Source of the DNA: Methylomonas sp. LW13
Lineage (GTDB): Bacteria; Pseudomonadota; Gammaproteobacteria; Methylococcales; Methylomonadaceae
Length of the DNA stretch: 64,000 bases
NCBI RefSeq assembly: GCF_016865255.1
Contig: NZ_CP033381.1
Location: 3,720,001-3,784,000, forward strand
Direction: 5' to 3'
Both the position numbers and the translations under genes were made by a program. How positions within the stretch are numbered: the first letter of the stretch is position 1; each line of letters opens with the position of its first letter. The notes under the pieces were generated by a model that saw nothing but the letters and a program-made list of their open reading frames with translations, did not search any database and had not been told where the DNA came from. Shown piece by piece: positions 10,567 through 19,225 of this stretch.

Positions 10567-10594
10567 TATTGGGGCGGTTAAAACCGCCCCAATA
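10567..10594. terminator. Bidirectional hairpin between trxB and the ICMT-like gene
   Basis: A near-perfect 11-13 bp stem, TATTGGGGCGG paired with CCGCCCCAATA, closes a TTAAAA loop between two convergent genes. There is no long T run, but stem strength and position support transcript ends on both strands. Confidence 0.75.
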
Positions 10595-10599
10595 CGCTT

Positions 10600-11172
10600 T
10601 CAATATATCCAAGGCAACAGCCGCCAGGTAGACCGGCAAAAATCGGCATAAACCGCACCGAACTCCGCCAGCAACATCCGCTCTTCAATCTCGATTCTGC
10701 GAATAAACGCCCAAACCGTCGGCCCTAGCAACATCGCCAACGCCAGAACATCGCCCATCGCCACTCCGGCGGCAAACAAGGCTATCAACAAGCCGGTGTA
10801 GGCCGGATGCCGTAGCCAACGGTAAGGCCCTTCTTTGATTAATCTGTGTTCTTGCTGTATCAGCACGTTAGTTGTGAAAAATCGGCCCAATTTCATCACC
10901 GCCACGTAACGCAAATAAAGCCCCGAAGCAAACAACAGCATGGCCAACATTTGCCTAGGCAGATAATCAATCCTTATAGGCGCCCACGCCAGATTTTTAA
11001 ACCACAATGCCAGCGCCAGACTTGCCAAAATACTGATCCACAAAATGCGCTGCGAACGCCGCTCCGTATTCACGACCGGCCCGGCTTGCAGCGCAGTACG
11101 GCGGGCCAAAGCAATTTCCGCCGCTATCCAAACCATGCAAAGCATTAGCCACAAAATCCGTACCGATGTCAT
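10600..11172 (-). CDS. Isoprenylcysteine carboxyl methyltransferase-like membrane protein
   Basis: 190 residues from the ATG at 11170-11172. A longer frame begins 34 codons upstream but without conserved content, and it would overlap the divergent ABC gene. Four to five transmembrane helices are present. The ICMT/PEMT-type motif is seen in GPYRWLRHPAYTGLLI plus EERMLLAEFGAVYADFCRST. Bacterial members methylate phospholipids or unknown small substrates with S-adenosylmethionine in the membrane. Substrate unknown. Confidence 0.85.
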   Translation of the reverse strand: MTSVRILWLMLCMVWIAAEIALARRTALQAGPVVNTERRSQRILWISILASLALALWFKNLAWAPIRIDYLPRQMLAMLLFASGLYLRYVAVMKLGRFFTTNVLIQQEHRLIKEGPYRWLRHPAYTGLLIALFAAGVAMGDVLALAMLLGPTVWAFIRRIEIEERMLLAEFGAVYADFCRSTWRLLPWIY

Positions 11173-11260
11173 TGATCGCCCTCCGGCGCAGTGTGCGTGA
11201 GATGACGGGTATGCCAGGATCCCCGCGCCTCGTGTAACATACCGCAATTTGCCGGCTGTT

Positions 11261-11959
11261 ATGAAAAAGATCATCGAACTGAAACAGGTTTATAAGGACT
11301 ATCCGCAAGCCGGCACGCTGCAAACTGTCTTGCATGACATCAACCTGGATATTTATCCCGGCGAATTCGTCGCCATCGTCGGCCCGTCCGGCAACGGCAA
11401 ATCCACCTTATTAAATCTGCTGACCGGCATCGACCATCCCAGCCAAGGCCAAGTCAGCGTCAACGGCACCGAGCTGCAAACACTCAGTAACGAAAAACTC
11501 AGCATCTGGCGCGGCGCCAATGTCGGCATCGTGTTTCAATTCTTCCAGTTATTGCCTACCTTGAATCTGCTGCAAAACATCGTGCTACCCATGGACTTTC
11601 TCGGCTCGTTAAACAAGCAACAGCGCCGCGACCGGGCCATGTATTTGCTGGAACTGGTCGGATTGGCCGATGCCGCGGAGCGCTTGCCCAGCCAGGTTTC
11701 CGGCGGCCAGCAACAACGGGCGGCGATTGCCCGCGCGCTGGCCAACGATCCCCCGCTGATCGTCGCCGACGAACCCACCGGCAATCTGGATGCGGCCACC
11801 GCCGATTCGGTGTTCGATTTGTTTGCGCATCTGCGCGATCAAGGCAAAACCCTGGTAATGGTCACCCACAACGAAACCCTGGCCGACGCCGCCAGCCGCA
11901 AACTGGAAATCCGCTCCGGACGGATCCACGCCGACAGCAAGCCGGTGAACCTGATTTGA
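11261..11959 (+). CDS. ABC transporter ATP-binding protein (LolD/MacB type)
   Basis: 232 residues from the ATG at 11261. An in-frame TTG 12 bases upstream is less likely. Walker A is [11 protein letters not shown], the Q-loop is FQFFQLLP, the signature is [16 protein letters not shown] and Walker B is [13 protein letters not shown]. The sequence pattern is that of the LolD/MacB/FtsE group, which powers extrusion of lipoproteins or peptides rather than import. The stop overlaps the TTG start of the FtsX-type permease gene, indicating translational coupling. Confidence 0.92.
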   Translation: MKKIIELKQVYKDYPQAGTLQTVLHDINLDIYPGEFVAIVGPSGNGKSTLLNLLTGIDHPSQGQVSVNGTELQTLSNEKLSIWRGANVGIVFQFFQLLPTLNLLQNIVLPMDFLGSLNKQQRRDRAMYLLELVGLADAAERLPSQVSGGQQQRAAIARALANDPPLIVADEPTGNLDAATADSVFDLFAHLRDQGKTLVMVTHNETLADAASRKLEIRSGRIHADSKPVNLI

Positions 11960-14367
11960 ATACGCTCTGGTATAAAGTGTGGGCCGACTTATGGCTGACT
12001 AAAAGCCGCACTGCCTTGGCGATTATCAGCATCGCCGTCGGCGTCTGCTGTGTCGGCACATTGTTCGGCATGATCGATTTGCTGCTGGGCAAAATGGATG
12101 CCGCGCATCGGCAATCGCAACCGTCACACATCAATCTGATTTTGAGACAGGATGCAGACATCGGTTTGCTGGAGCAAATCAAGGCCCTACCTGGCGTAGC
12201 CGGCGTCGATACGCTGACGCCGCTGAGCGTGCATTTCCGCCAACCTGGCGAGACCGACTGGCAATTGGGAACTCTGATCATCCGGCCAGACTACGACAAG
12301 CAACATTTCGACAAAACCGCATTACAATCCGGCGATTGGCCGGGCGTTAATCAAGTAGCGATAGAAAACCTCTCGGCCCAGTTTAGCGGCATGCAAAGCG
12401 GCGACATAGAATTCGAAACCGCCCAAGGCCCGCAGACCTGGCCTATAGGCGGTATCGTCCGCCATCCCTTCGTTAAACCGCCCAAATTCGGCGGCCAAAT
12501 ACATTTTTTTGCCGGCACCGCGCAAGCCACCCAATTCGGCATTCCGGCACACAGTTTCCGGCAGTTGCTGGTGCAAATCGCCGAACCTTACAGCAGTGAA
12601 TCCGCCCGCAGCGTTGCCGGGCAAATTCGCAGCCTGCTGAGCGCGCAGCATATCGGCGTCAACGTCACCTTGTTACAAGACCCGGAACAACATTGGGGCC
12701 GGCCGTTTTTAGCCGGGATCAACGGCGTCCTGCAAATCATGGCCTTGGTCTCGTTAGCCCTAGCTAGCGTATTGATTTTAAACACAGTATCGGCCCACAT
12801 TACCCAGGAAACCGACCAGATCGGCGTCATGAAAGCGCTGGGCGCCAAGACCATCACGATTGCCAAACTGTATCTGCTGGAAATCCTGTTTTTATCGTTG
12901 ACGGCGATAGTTTTCGCCGTACCACCCGCCCTGGCTACCGCTTATTTCAGTGCCTGCCGACTGCTGGCTTTATTCAACATCGATTGCGGCGCATTTGCCA
13001 TTTCCGTGCCAGCCGTTAATTACATGCTACTCGGCGGCCTGCTGGCGCCCTTGCTGGCGGGTTTACCGCCGATTCTGCGCGGCGCTGCGCTGACGGTGCG
13101 CGTAGCAATCGCCAGTTACGGCGTGGGCGCGGATTTTGGCTACAACCGTTTCGATCTACTAATTGAGAAGTTCGGTGCGCGCTTTCTGCCGACTTTATCC
13201 GCCGCAGCCTTAGGGAATTTGTTCCGCCGTAAAGCCAGGCTGGTCTTGACGCAAAGCGTATTGGTCTGCGCCGGCGTGATGTTTTTAGTGTTGACCAGCT
13301 TGATCGCCTCGCTGAATTTAACCCTGGACCGGGAAATGGCCCGCAGCCGTTATACCGTGCGCCTGGGTTTTACCAGCGACCAACCCGAGCAAAAAGTACG
13401 CGACATCGCCGTAGCGGTAGCCGGCACGGAACAAATTGAATGCTGGCAACGATCCAGCATACAAATTGCCAAGGACGGCCTAGCGTTGCCGCAAAAAGGC
13501 AGCCTGGGCCTGCAGATGCTGGCGTTGCCGGCCAACTCGACGATGTACCAACCGCTGATTGAATCCGGACGCTGGCTCCAAGCCAGCGACGCCGGCCAGC
13601 GCGTACTGGCGCTGAGTGCGGATACGGCCGCGCTCAACGGTATCCAAGCCGGCGACATGCTGGACGTCGCACTGGGCGCCGATCACAAGAAATGGCAAGT
13701 GATAGGTATCTATCGTTGGTTGGCCGGCAATAGCTATGCAGTGGAACCGGTCTATGCACCATTGGAAACTCTACGGCAGATCACTCAAAACCGGGAAATG
13801 GCGTCGTTTGCACTGCTGGATGCGCCGGTCGCCGACCTACATGAAGAGGCCGATTATTTACACAGTTTGAAACAACAGTTTCAGGACCATGACGTACAAC
13901 TGGATGTTTACACCACTCTTGCCAAACTGGAACAACGCCAGTTTACCCGCAACCAGTTCAAATCAGTGCTCAACACCCTGCTGGGCCTGGCCTGCATGAT
14001 TGCGGCGGTCGGCGGTATCGGTTTATCAGGCACATTAGCCATTAGCGTATTGCAGCGCATTCGCGAAATTGGCGTATTGCGCGCCATCGGCGCCCCGTCA
14101 AAAAAAGTGTTCCGCATGTTTTTACTGGAAGGCCTGCTGCATGGCGGCATGGCTTGGTTACTGAGTATTCCGCTCGCTTATCTGGCCGCCGAACCGCTAG
14201 CGAAACAACTCGGACGAACTATGCTTGGCATACAACTGGATTTCCGCTTCGACTGGTGGGCTGTTCTGTACTGGCTGATGATCATGTTAATCGTGGCCTG
14301 GATAGCCGCCTTCTGGCCGGCGCGCAAGGCAACCCGCCTGAACATTAGAGAATGTTTGGGACATTGA
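11956..14367 (+). CDS. FtsX-family ABC transporter permease, two-domain
   Basis: 803 residues starting at a TTG that overlaps the ATPase stop (TTGA). An N-terminal helix (ALAIISIAVGVCCVGTLFGM) precedes an extracytoplasmic domain. Two FtsX domains follow: one at about 265-400 with helices and the DQIGVMKALGA coupling sequence, and one at about 670-800 with the REIGVLRAIGA coupling sequence. A second periplasmic domain lies between them. This is the architecture of a fused LolC/LolE-like or YbbP-like exporter subunit. Substrate unknown; the downstream sensor kinases hint at an envelope signal. Confidence 0.9.
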   Translation: MNTLWYKVWADLWLTKSRTALAIISIAVGVCCVGTLFGMIDLLLGKMDAAHRQSQPSHINLILRQDADIGLLEQIKALPGVAGVDTLTPLSVHFRQPGETDWQLGTLIIRPDYDKQHFDKTALQSGDWPGVNQVAIENLSAQFSGMQSGDIEFETAQGPQTWPIGGIVRHPFVKPPKFGGQIHFFAGTAQATQFGIPAHSFRQLLVQIAEPYSSESARSVAGQIRSLLSAQHIGVNVTLLQDPEQHWGRPFLAGINGVLQIMALVSLALASVLILNTVSAHITQETDQIGVMKALGAKTITIAKLYLLEILFLSLTAIVFAVPPALATAYFSACRLLALFNIDCGAFAISVPAVNYMLLGGLLAPLLAGLPPILRGAALTVRVAIASYGVGADFGYNRFDLLIEKFGARFLPTLSAAALGNLFRRKARLVLTQSVLVCAGVMFLVLTSLIASLNLTLDREMARSRYTVRLGFTSDQPEQKVRDIAVAVAGTEQIECWQRSSIQIAKDGLALPQKGSLGLQMLALPANSTMYQPLIESGRWLQASDAGQRVLALSADTAALNGIQAGDMLDVALGADHKKWQVIGIYRWLAGNSYAVEPVYAPLETLRQITQNREMASFALLDAPVADLHEEADYLHSLKQQFQDHDVQLDVYTTLAKLEQRQFTRNQFKSVLNTLLGLACMIAAVGGIGLSGTLAISVLQRIREIGVLRAIGAPSKKVFRMFLLEGLLHGGMAWLLSIPLAYLAAEPLAKQLGRTMLGIQLDFRFDWWAVLYWLMIMLIVAWIAAFWPARKATRLNIRECLGH

Positions 14368-14393
14368 ACAGCTGAGTATTGGGTTTTACCTAA

Positions 14394-16601
14394 ATGAGCC
14401 GTGGCCATTTATTAATGATTACAAACGCTTTGCTTAACCGGATTAAATTTCTGTTACTGGGCTGTTGCGTGCTGGTCAGCTTTTCAGCGCTGGCCGACGC
14501 ACCAGTGCGGATCGGTGTATTAGCCTATCGGCCCAAGCCGCAAACCCTGGAACAATGGCAAGCACTGAGTAAAGTCTTGCACCAGGCTATACCGGAGCGC
14601 GAATTCATCGTCGAAGCTTTGAACTACGACGAACTGGAGGCCGGTGTGGACAGTAGCCAATTGGACTTTGTGCTGACCAATCCCGGCCACTATGTCCATA
14701 TCAGCTATCAACACGGCTTTTCAGCACCGCTGGCCACATTGCTCAGACACGAGGACGGCGGCTCTCAGGATAAGTTCGGCGGCGTCATCTTTGCGAAAGC
14801 CGAGCGTTTGGATCTCAACGCACTCGGCGACCTGCGCGGCAAAAAAATCGCCGCTACCAGTCAAGACTCCCTGGGCGGCTTTCAAATGCAAGCCTACGAA
14901 GCCGCCCAAGCCGGCATAGACATAGTCAAGGCATCCCAATTGGTCATCACAGGTATGCCGCACGATGCGGTAACGGAAGCGGTATTGTCCGGACATGCCG
15001 ATATAGGCTTTGTCCGCACCGGAGTTCTGGAGGATTTGGCCAAAAATGGCAAGCTCGATCTGCGGCAAATCAAAATCCTCAACGCTCAACCCTCTACTGA
15101 ATTCAAGCTGCTATCGACTGCGCTTTATCCCGAGTGGCCGTTTTTAGCCATGCCCAACGTAGACCGCGCGCTGGCCAAAAAAGTCGCCGGCTGTTTGCTG
15201 CTGATGAGCCCCGACCTCATTCCGGGGATTGAAGGCTTTACCATCCCGGCCGATTACAATTCGGTGGAACAACTACTGCGGAACGTGCGCGCCAAGCCGT
15301 TCGACGCTGTTCCGTCATTCACGTTGACGGATATTTGGCAACGCTACCCGACACCGATACTGGCACTCAGCGCCGGCGTATTCCTGGTGGTGTTGCTCAG
15401 TTTGAGTTTATTCTCGGTGAACCGCTATCTGGCGGCGGAACGGCGCCGAGTCCGCGAACAGAATATTCGGCTGGCGGATAGCGAATATCGCTGGAAATTT
15501 GCTCTGGAAGGCGCCGACGAAGGGGTATGGGATTGGGACATTGTCAGCGGCGAGGTGTTTTTCTCGCCGCGCTGGAAATCGATGGTGGGTTATCAACCGG
15601 AAGAATTCGCCAATAACTTCGATGCCTGGCGCGACAGCCTGCATCCTGACGATACCGACCGGGTGCTGCAAACCCTGTCCGACTACTTTGACGGCAGGAA
15701 TAAATTGTATTGGGTGGAGTTTCGCATGCGCTGCAAGGATGGACGCTACAAGTGGATACTCGCCAAGGGCATGGTGGTGGCGCACACGCCGGAAGGCAAA
15801 CCGCAACGGATGTTGGGTACACATGTCGATATCGACAAGCATAAACAGATAGAACAAGAATTAAGGCAAAGCCACGACGCCTTGTTGCGTTCCAATGTCG
15901 ATCTGGAACAGTTCGCTTACAGCGTCTCCCACGACATGCGCCAGCCTTTGCGCATGGTCTCCGGCCATTTGCAATTTTTGGAACGCAATCTCAGGGAATC
16001 ACTGGATGAAGACGCGCGGCAAAATCTGAATTTTGCCTTGGAAGGCGCCAAACGGATGGATGCGATGATCGTCTCGCTGCTCGAGTATTCGCGCGTCGGC
16101 CGCAAGACTCAACAAAAATCCTGGACTGCCAGCGACGCGGTCCGCGACGAAGTGTTGCAATTCGTCGAACCCCTGGCAACACAATGCCAAGCCAACATCC
16201 GTTGCCAAGGCGACTGGCCTATCCTGTATGCCAGCCGCGACGAGCTCAGCCGCCTGCTGCAAAACCTGTTGGTTAACGCCCTGCACTATCAGCAAGAATA
16301 CCAAGCTCCCATTATCGATGTTAACTCCGAGGTCATTGACGGCTGTTGGCGGCTCAGCGTGCGCGACAACGGCATCGGTATAGACCCCGGACAATTTGAT
16401 AGGCTGTTTCAGTTCTTTAGCCGCCTGCAAGCCCGCACGCGCTTCGAAGGCACCGGTATGGGCCTGGCTTTGTGCCGGCGCATAATAGAACATCACAACG
16501 GCAAAATATGGGTGGATTCCGCCGGCGAAGGCCTGGGCTCCTGTTTTACGTTTGAAATTCCCTTGGGCTATACCCCCGCAACCGACAGCCAGCCGACATG
16601 A
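14394..16601 (+). CDS. Sensor histidine kinase with PhnD-like periplasmic domain and PAS
   Basis: 735 residues. A signal sequence precedes a PhnD/TAXI-like phosphonate-binding-type domain (about 35-300; PVRIGVLAYRPK, DFVLTNPGHYV, GGVIFAKAERLDLNALGDLRGKK). A transmembrane helix (about 320-345) and a PAS domain (about 365-480, GVWDWDIVSGEVFFSP) come next. The HisKA domain has H513 (YSVSHDMRQPLR) and the HATPase has N and G boxes (LLVNALHYQ, RDNGIGID, GTGMGLALCRRI). It should autophosphorylate in response to a small ligand bound in the periplasm. The 3' end overlaps the next kinase gene by ATGA. Confidence 0.92.
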   Translation: MSRGHLLMITNALLNRIKFLLLGCCVLVSFSALADAPVRIGVLAYRPKPQTLEQWQALSKVLHQAIPEREFIVEALNYDELEAGVDSSQLDFVLTNPGHYVHISYQHGFSAPLATLLRHEDGGSQDKFGGVIFAKAERLDLNALGDLRGKKIAATSQDSLGGFQMQAYEAAQAGIDIVKASQLVITGMPHDAVTEAVLSGHADIGFVRTGVLEDLAKNGKLDLRQIKILNAQPSTEFKLLSTALYPEWPFLAMPNVDRALAKKVAGCLLLMSPDLIPGIEGFTIPADYNSVEQLLRNVRAKPFDAVPSFTLTDIWQRYPTPILALSAGVFLVVLLSLSLFSVNRYLAAERRRVREQNIRLADSEYRWKFALEGADEGVWDWDIVSGEVFFSPRWKSMVGYQPEEFANNFDAWRDSLHPDDTDRVLQTLSDYFDGRNKLYWVEFRMRCKDGRYKWILAKGMVVAHTPEGKPQRMLGTHVDIDKHKQIEQELRQSHDALLRSNVDLEQFAYSVSHDMRQPLRMVSGHLQFLERNLRESLDEDARQNLNFALEGAKRMDAMIVSLLEYSRVGRKTQQKSWTASDAVRDEVLQFVEPLATQCQANIRCQGDWPILYASRDELSRLLQNLLVNALHYQQEYQAPIIDVNSEVIDGCWRLSVRDNGIGIDPGQFDRLFQFFSRLQARTRFEGTGMGLALCRRIIEHHNGKIWVDSAGEGLGSCFTFEIPLGYTPATDSQPT

Positions 16602-18784
16602 ATAAGCACCCTGAAACTTCGGTCGGCGCCCAGCCACGCTCAAGCCTGAGAAAACCGCGGTATTACAGCCACTGGCTGACGGTGGCAGTCCTGCTGATTA
16701 CATTGCTCACCAGCTATCAGGCTTGGCGGATTGCGGTTGAAGACTTGGCACACGAACGCCAGCTCTATTTCGATTTCCGCGTCCGGCAATTGGTGCAAAG
16801 TATTGAGCAACGATTACAAACTTACGAGCAAATGTTATATGGCGCCCGGGGTTTGTTTGCCGCATCAGGATTGGTAGAACGCAGCGAATATAGGGAATAC
16901 GTCTCCGCACTGAACCTCGACCAACGCTTTCCAGGCATCCAGGGCGTGGGCTTTTCGCTGTGGATACCGAAAACCGAGAAAGACCGGCATGTTGCCGAGA
17001 TGCGCAAACAAGGCTTTGCCGATTACGACATCCATCCCGTCGGCGAGCGGGATTTTTACACATCGATAATTTATCTGGAACCATTTTTAGGTCGCAATCT
17101 ACGCGCATTCAGTTTCGACATGTTCTCTGAGCCAACACGAAACCGCGCGATGAGCTATGCCCGCGACAACAATAGCCTGGGCATCAGCGGCAAAGTAATC
17201 TTATTGCAGGAAACCGAACAAGACGTGCAAGCCGGCTTTTTAATGTACCTGCCAGTGTATAAAAAGGACGTGCCGCACGACACGCTGGAGCAACGCCGCG
17301 CCGATCTGCTGGGTTGGGTTTACGCACCATTCCGCACCAAGGACTTAATGGCCGGAATTGGCGGCGAACTAGAAAGCGATTTGGGATTGGAAATATTCGA
17401 CGGAGAAACATTAAACGAAGAAAGCCGCATGTACGGCTCCGCACCGCCGGCAAACATTCAACCACTATTGACTTCCAAACAACAGATTGTGTTGGCTTGC
17501 CACCCGTGGACCCTATTGATTCATGCCGAACCGAATTTCCAAGCGCGTGTCGATCAAGACAAGCCATTCATTATCGCCGGCAACAGCGTAAGCCTGAGCC
17601 TGCTATTAAGTCTGTTGACTTGGCAATTGGTGAATAGCCGCAGCCGAGCAATGGTCCTGGCAGAAAACATGACCGCCGAATTGCGCGAGAGCGAAAGCCG
17701 GTTCCGGGCCATGGCGGACTCGGCGCCAGTGATGATTTGGCTCTCGGACTCAGCCAAGCGCTGTTACTGGTTCAACAAAGTCTGGTTAGACTTTACCGGG
17801 CGCAGTATTGAACAAGAACTAGATAATGGCTGGACAGAAACAGTGCATCCGGATGATCTGGAGTATTGTCTAAACTACTACACCGGACACTTTGAAAAAC
17901 GCCTGCCTTTCAGCATGGAATATCGTATGAGACGCCACGATGGTGAATATCGCTGGTTGTTCGACACCGGTATTCCCCGTTACGACGACCACGGCGAATT
18001 CGTCGGTTATATCGGCTCTTGCATCGATATTACCGAGCGTAGACGAATCAGCATGGCTCTGGAATCCAGCAACGCCGACCTGAGCCGTTTCGCAGAAATT
18101 TCCGCCCATCATTTGATGGAGCCGACTCGCCGCTTCAGCAGTTTTACTCAACGCTTACGCAACTCATTAAAGGCGTATCCGGAGGCCTTGGGCGACGAAG
18201 ACATTAATAGTAGCCTGGATTATCTGGAACACGACGCACTGCGTTTAATCGGTCTGGTACGTGACATTCAACTTTACGTGACCGCCAATCAAGCCCGCGA
18301 CAAAATGACTCATGTGGACGCCAAAACCGCTGCCCAAGCGGCTATCCACGCTTTAGCGGACGCGATAGCGATTGCAGGCGCAAGTGTCAGCGTCGGCGAA
18401 CTACCGCATGCCTATATCGATCTCCCCCGCATGGCCGAGCTATTTAGATTGCTTTTGGACAATGCACTCAAACACGGCCGGCCAGCCAATTCTGAACAAC
18501 CCTTACGGATCGAAATTGGCGGCGTATCCGATCTGGACGTAAATCGTTATTATGTGCGCGATAACGGCGATGGGATAGATGCGGAATACCGGCAACGGGT
18601 CTTCGAAATTTTTGAGCGCCTGCATTATCGCGACAACGAGGCCGGCACCGGCATTGGTCTGTCGATAGCCCGCCGCATCGTCAGCAGTTGTCGCGGCAAA
18701 ATTTGGATTGAAAGTACAGCGCAGAACGGTACGGCAGTGGTGTTCGAGCTACCCAATATAGAAGGAAATAAGCATGACGGATAA
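16598..18784 (+). CDS. CHASE-PAS sensor histidine kinase
   Basis: 728 residues. A transmembrane helix near 30-45 precedes an extracytoplasmic CHASE domain (about 75-300; RFPGIQGVGFSLWIP, SFDMFSEPTRNRAMSYARD). A second helix (about 325-345) and a PAS domain (about 365-480) follow. The dimerisation box has H504 in SAHHLMEP, where the usual SHD is changed to AHH. The ATPase is intact (LLLDNALKHG, RDNGDGID, GTGIGLSIARRI). CHASE kinases sense small molecules outside the membrane. It overlaps the upstream kinase by four bases and the downstream receiver by 11, so all are cotranslated. Confidence 0.92.
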   Translation: MNKHPETSVGAQPRSSLRKPRYYSHWLTVAVLLITLLTSYQAWRIAVEDLAHERQLYFDFRVRQLVQSIEQRLQTYEQMLYGARGLFAASGLVERSEYREYVSALNLDQRFPGIQGVGFSLWIPKTEKDRHVAEMRKQGFADYDIHPVGERDFYTSIIYLEPFLGRNLRAFSFDMFSEPTRNRAMSYARDNNSLGISGKVILLQETEQDVQAGFLMYLPVYKKDVPHDTLEQRRADLLGWVYAPFRTKDLMAGIGGELESDLGLEIFDGETLNEESRMYGSAPPANIQPLLTSKQQIVLACHPWTLLIHAEPNFQARVDQDKPFIIAGNSVSLSLLLSLLTWQLVNSRSRAMVLAENMTAELRESESRFRAMADSAPVMIWLSDSAKRCYWFNKVWLDFTGRSIEQELDNGWTETVHPDDLEYCLNYYTGHFEKRLPFSMEYRMRRHDGEYRWLFDTGIPRYDDHGEFVGYIGSCIDITERRRISMALESSNADLSRFAEISAHHLMEPTRRFSSFTQRLRNSLKAYPEALGDEDINSSLDYLEHDALRLIGLVRDIQLYVTANQARDKMTHVDAKTAAQAAIHALADAIAIAGASVSVGELPHAYIDLPRMAELFRLLLDNALKHGRPANSEQPLRIEIGGVSDLDVNRYYVRDNGDGIDAEYRQRVFEIFERLHYRDNEAGTGIGLSIARRIVSSCRGKIWIESTAQNGTAVVFELPNIEGNKHDG

Positions 18785-19223
18785 ATCAACGCCGCTGTTC
18801 GATGTGTTGCTGGTGGAAGACGAACCCGCCGACGCCCATCTGGTGAAAATGAGTTTCAAGGAAAACCGGGTGCGTTGCAATCTGCATCATGTCTGGGACG
18901 GTGTCGAAGCGCTGGCGTTTTTACGGCGGCAAGGCGCCGACTATGCCGACGTGCCGCGCCCGGATTTGATCTTACTGGATCTGAATATGCCGCGCATGAA
19001 CGGCCGCGAGTTTCTGGCTAAAATCAAGTCGGAACCGGACTTTTCCAGCATTCCGGCTATTGTCCTGACCACTTCCGATATTGAGCGCGACGTGGTCGCA
19101 ACCTATCAACTAGGCGCCAATAGCTACATTACCAAACCGGTGGATGTCGAACAATTTATCGCGGCGGTTCGGCAAATCGAAGGCTATTGGTTCAATGTAG
19201 TGCGCTTACCCAGCAAGCAATAA
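18774..19223 (+). CDS. Stand-alone receiver-domain response regulator (Rcp1-like)
   Basis: 149 residues consisting of one receiver domain. Acidic residues are in VEDEPAD, the phosphoacceptor is D69 (LILLDLNMPRMNG), the threonine is in IVLTTSD and the lysine in SYITKPVD. The C-terminal extension YWFNVVRLPSK resembles the Rcp1 type that partners phytochrome-like kinases. It overlaps the CHASE kinase gene by 11 bases and probably takes phosphate from one or both kinases. There is no output domain, so it acts by protein contact or as a phosphate relay. Confidence 0.93.
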   Translation: MTDKSTPLFDVLLVEDEPADAHLVKMSFKENRVRCNLHHVWDGVEALAFLRRQGADYADVPRPDLILLDLNMPRMNGREFLAKIKSEPDFSSIPAIVLTTSDIERDVVATYQLGANSYITKPVDVEQFIAAVRQIEGYWFNVVRLPSKQ

Positions 19224-19225
19224 TT

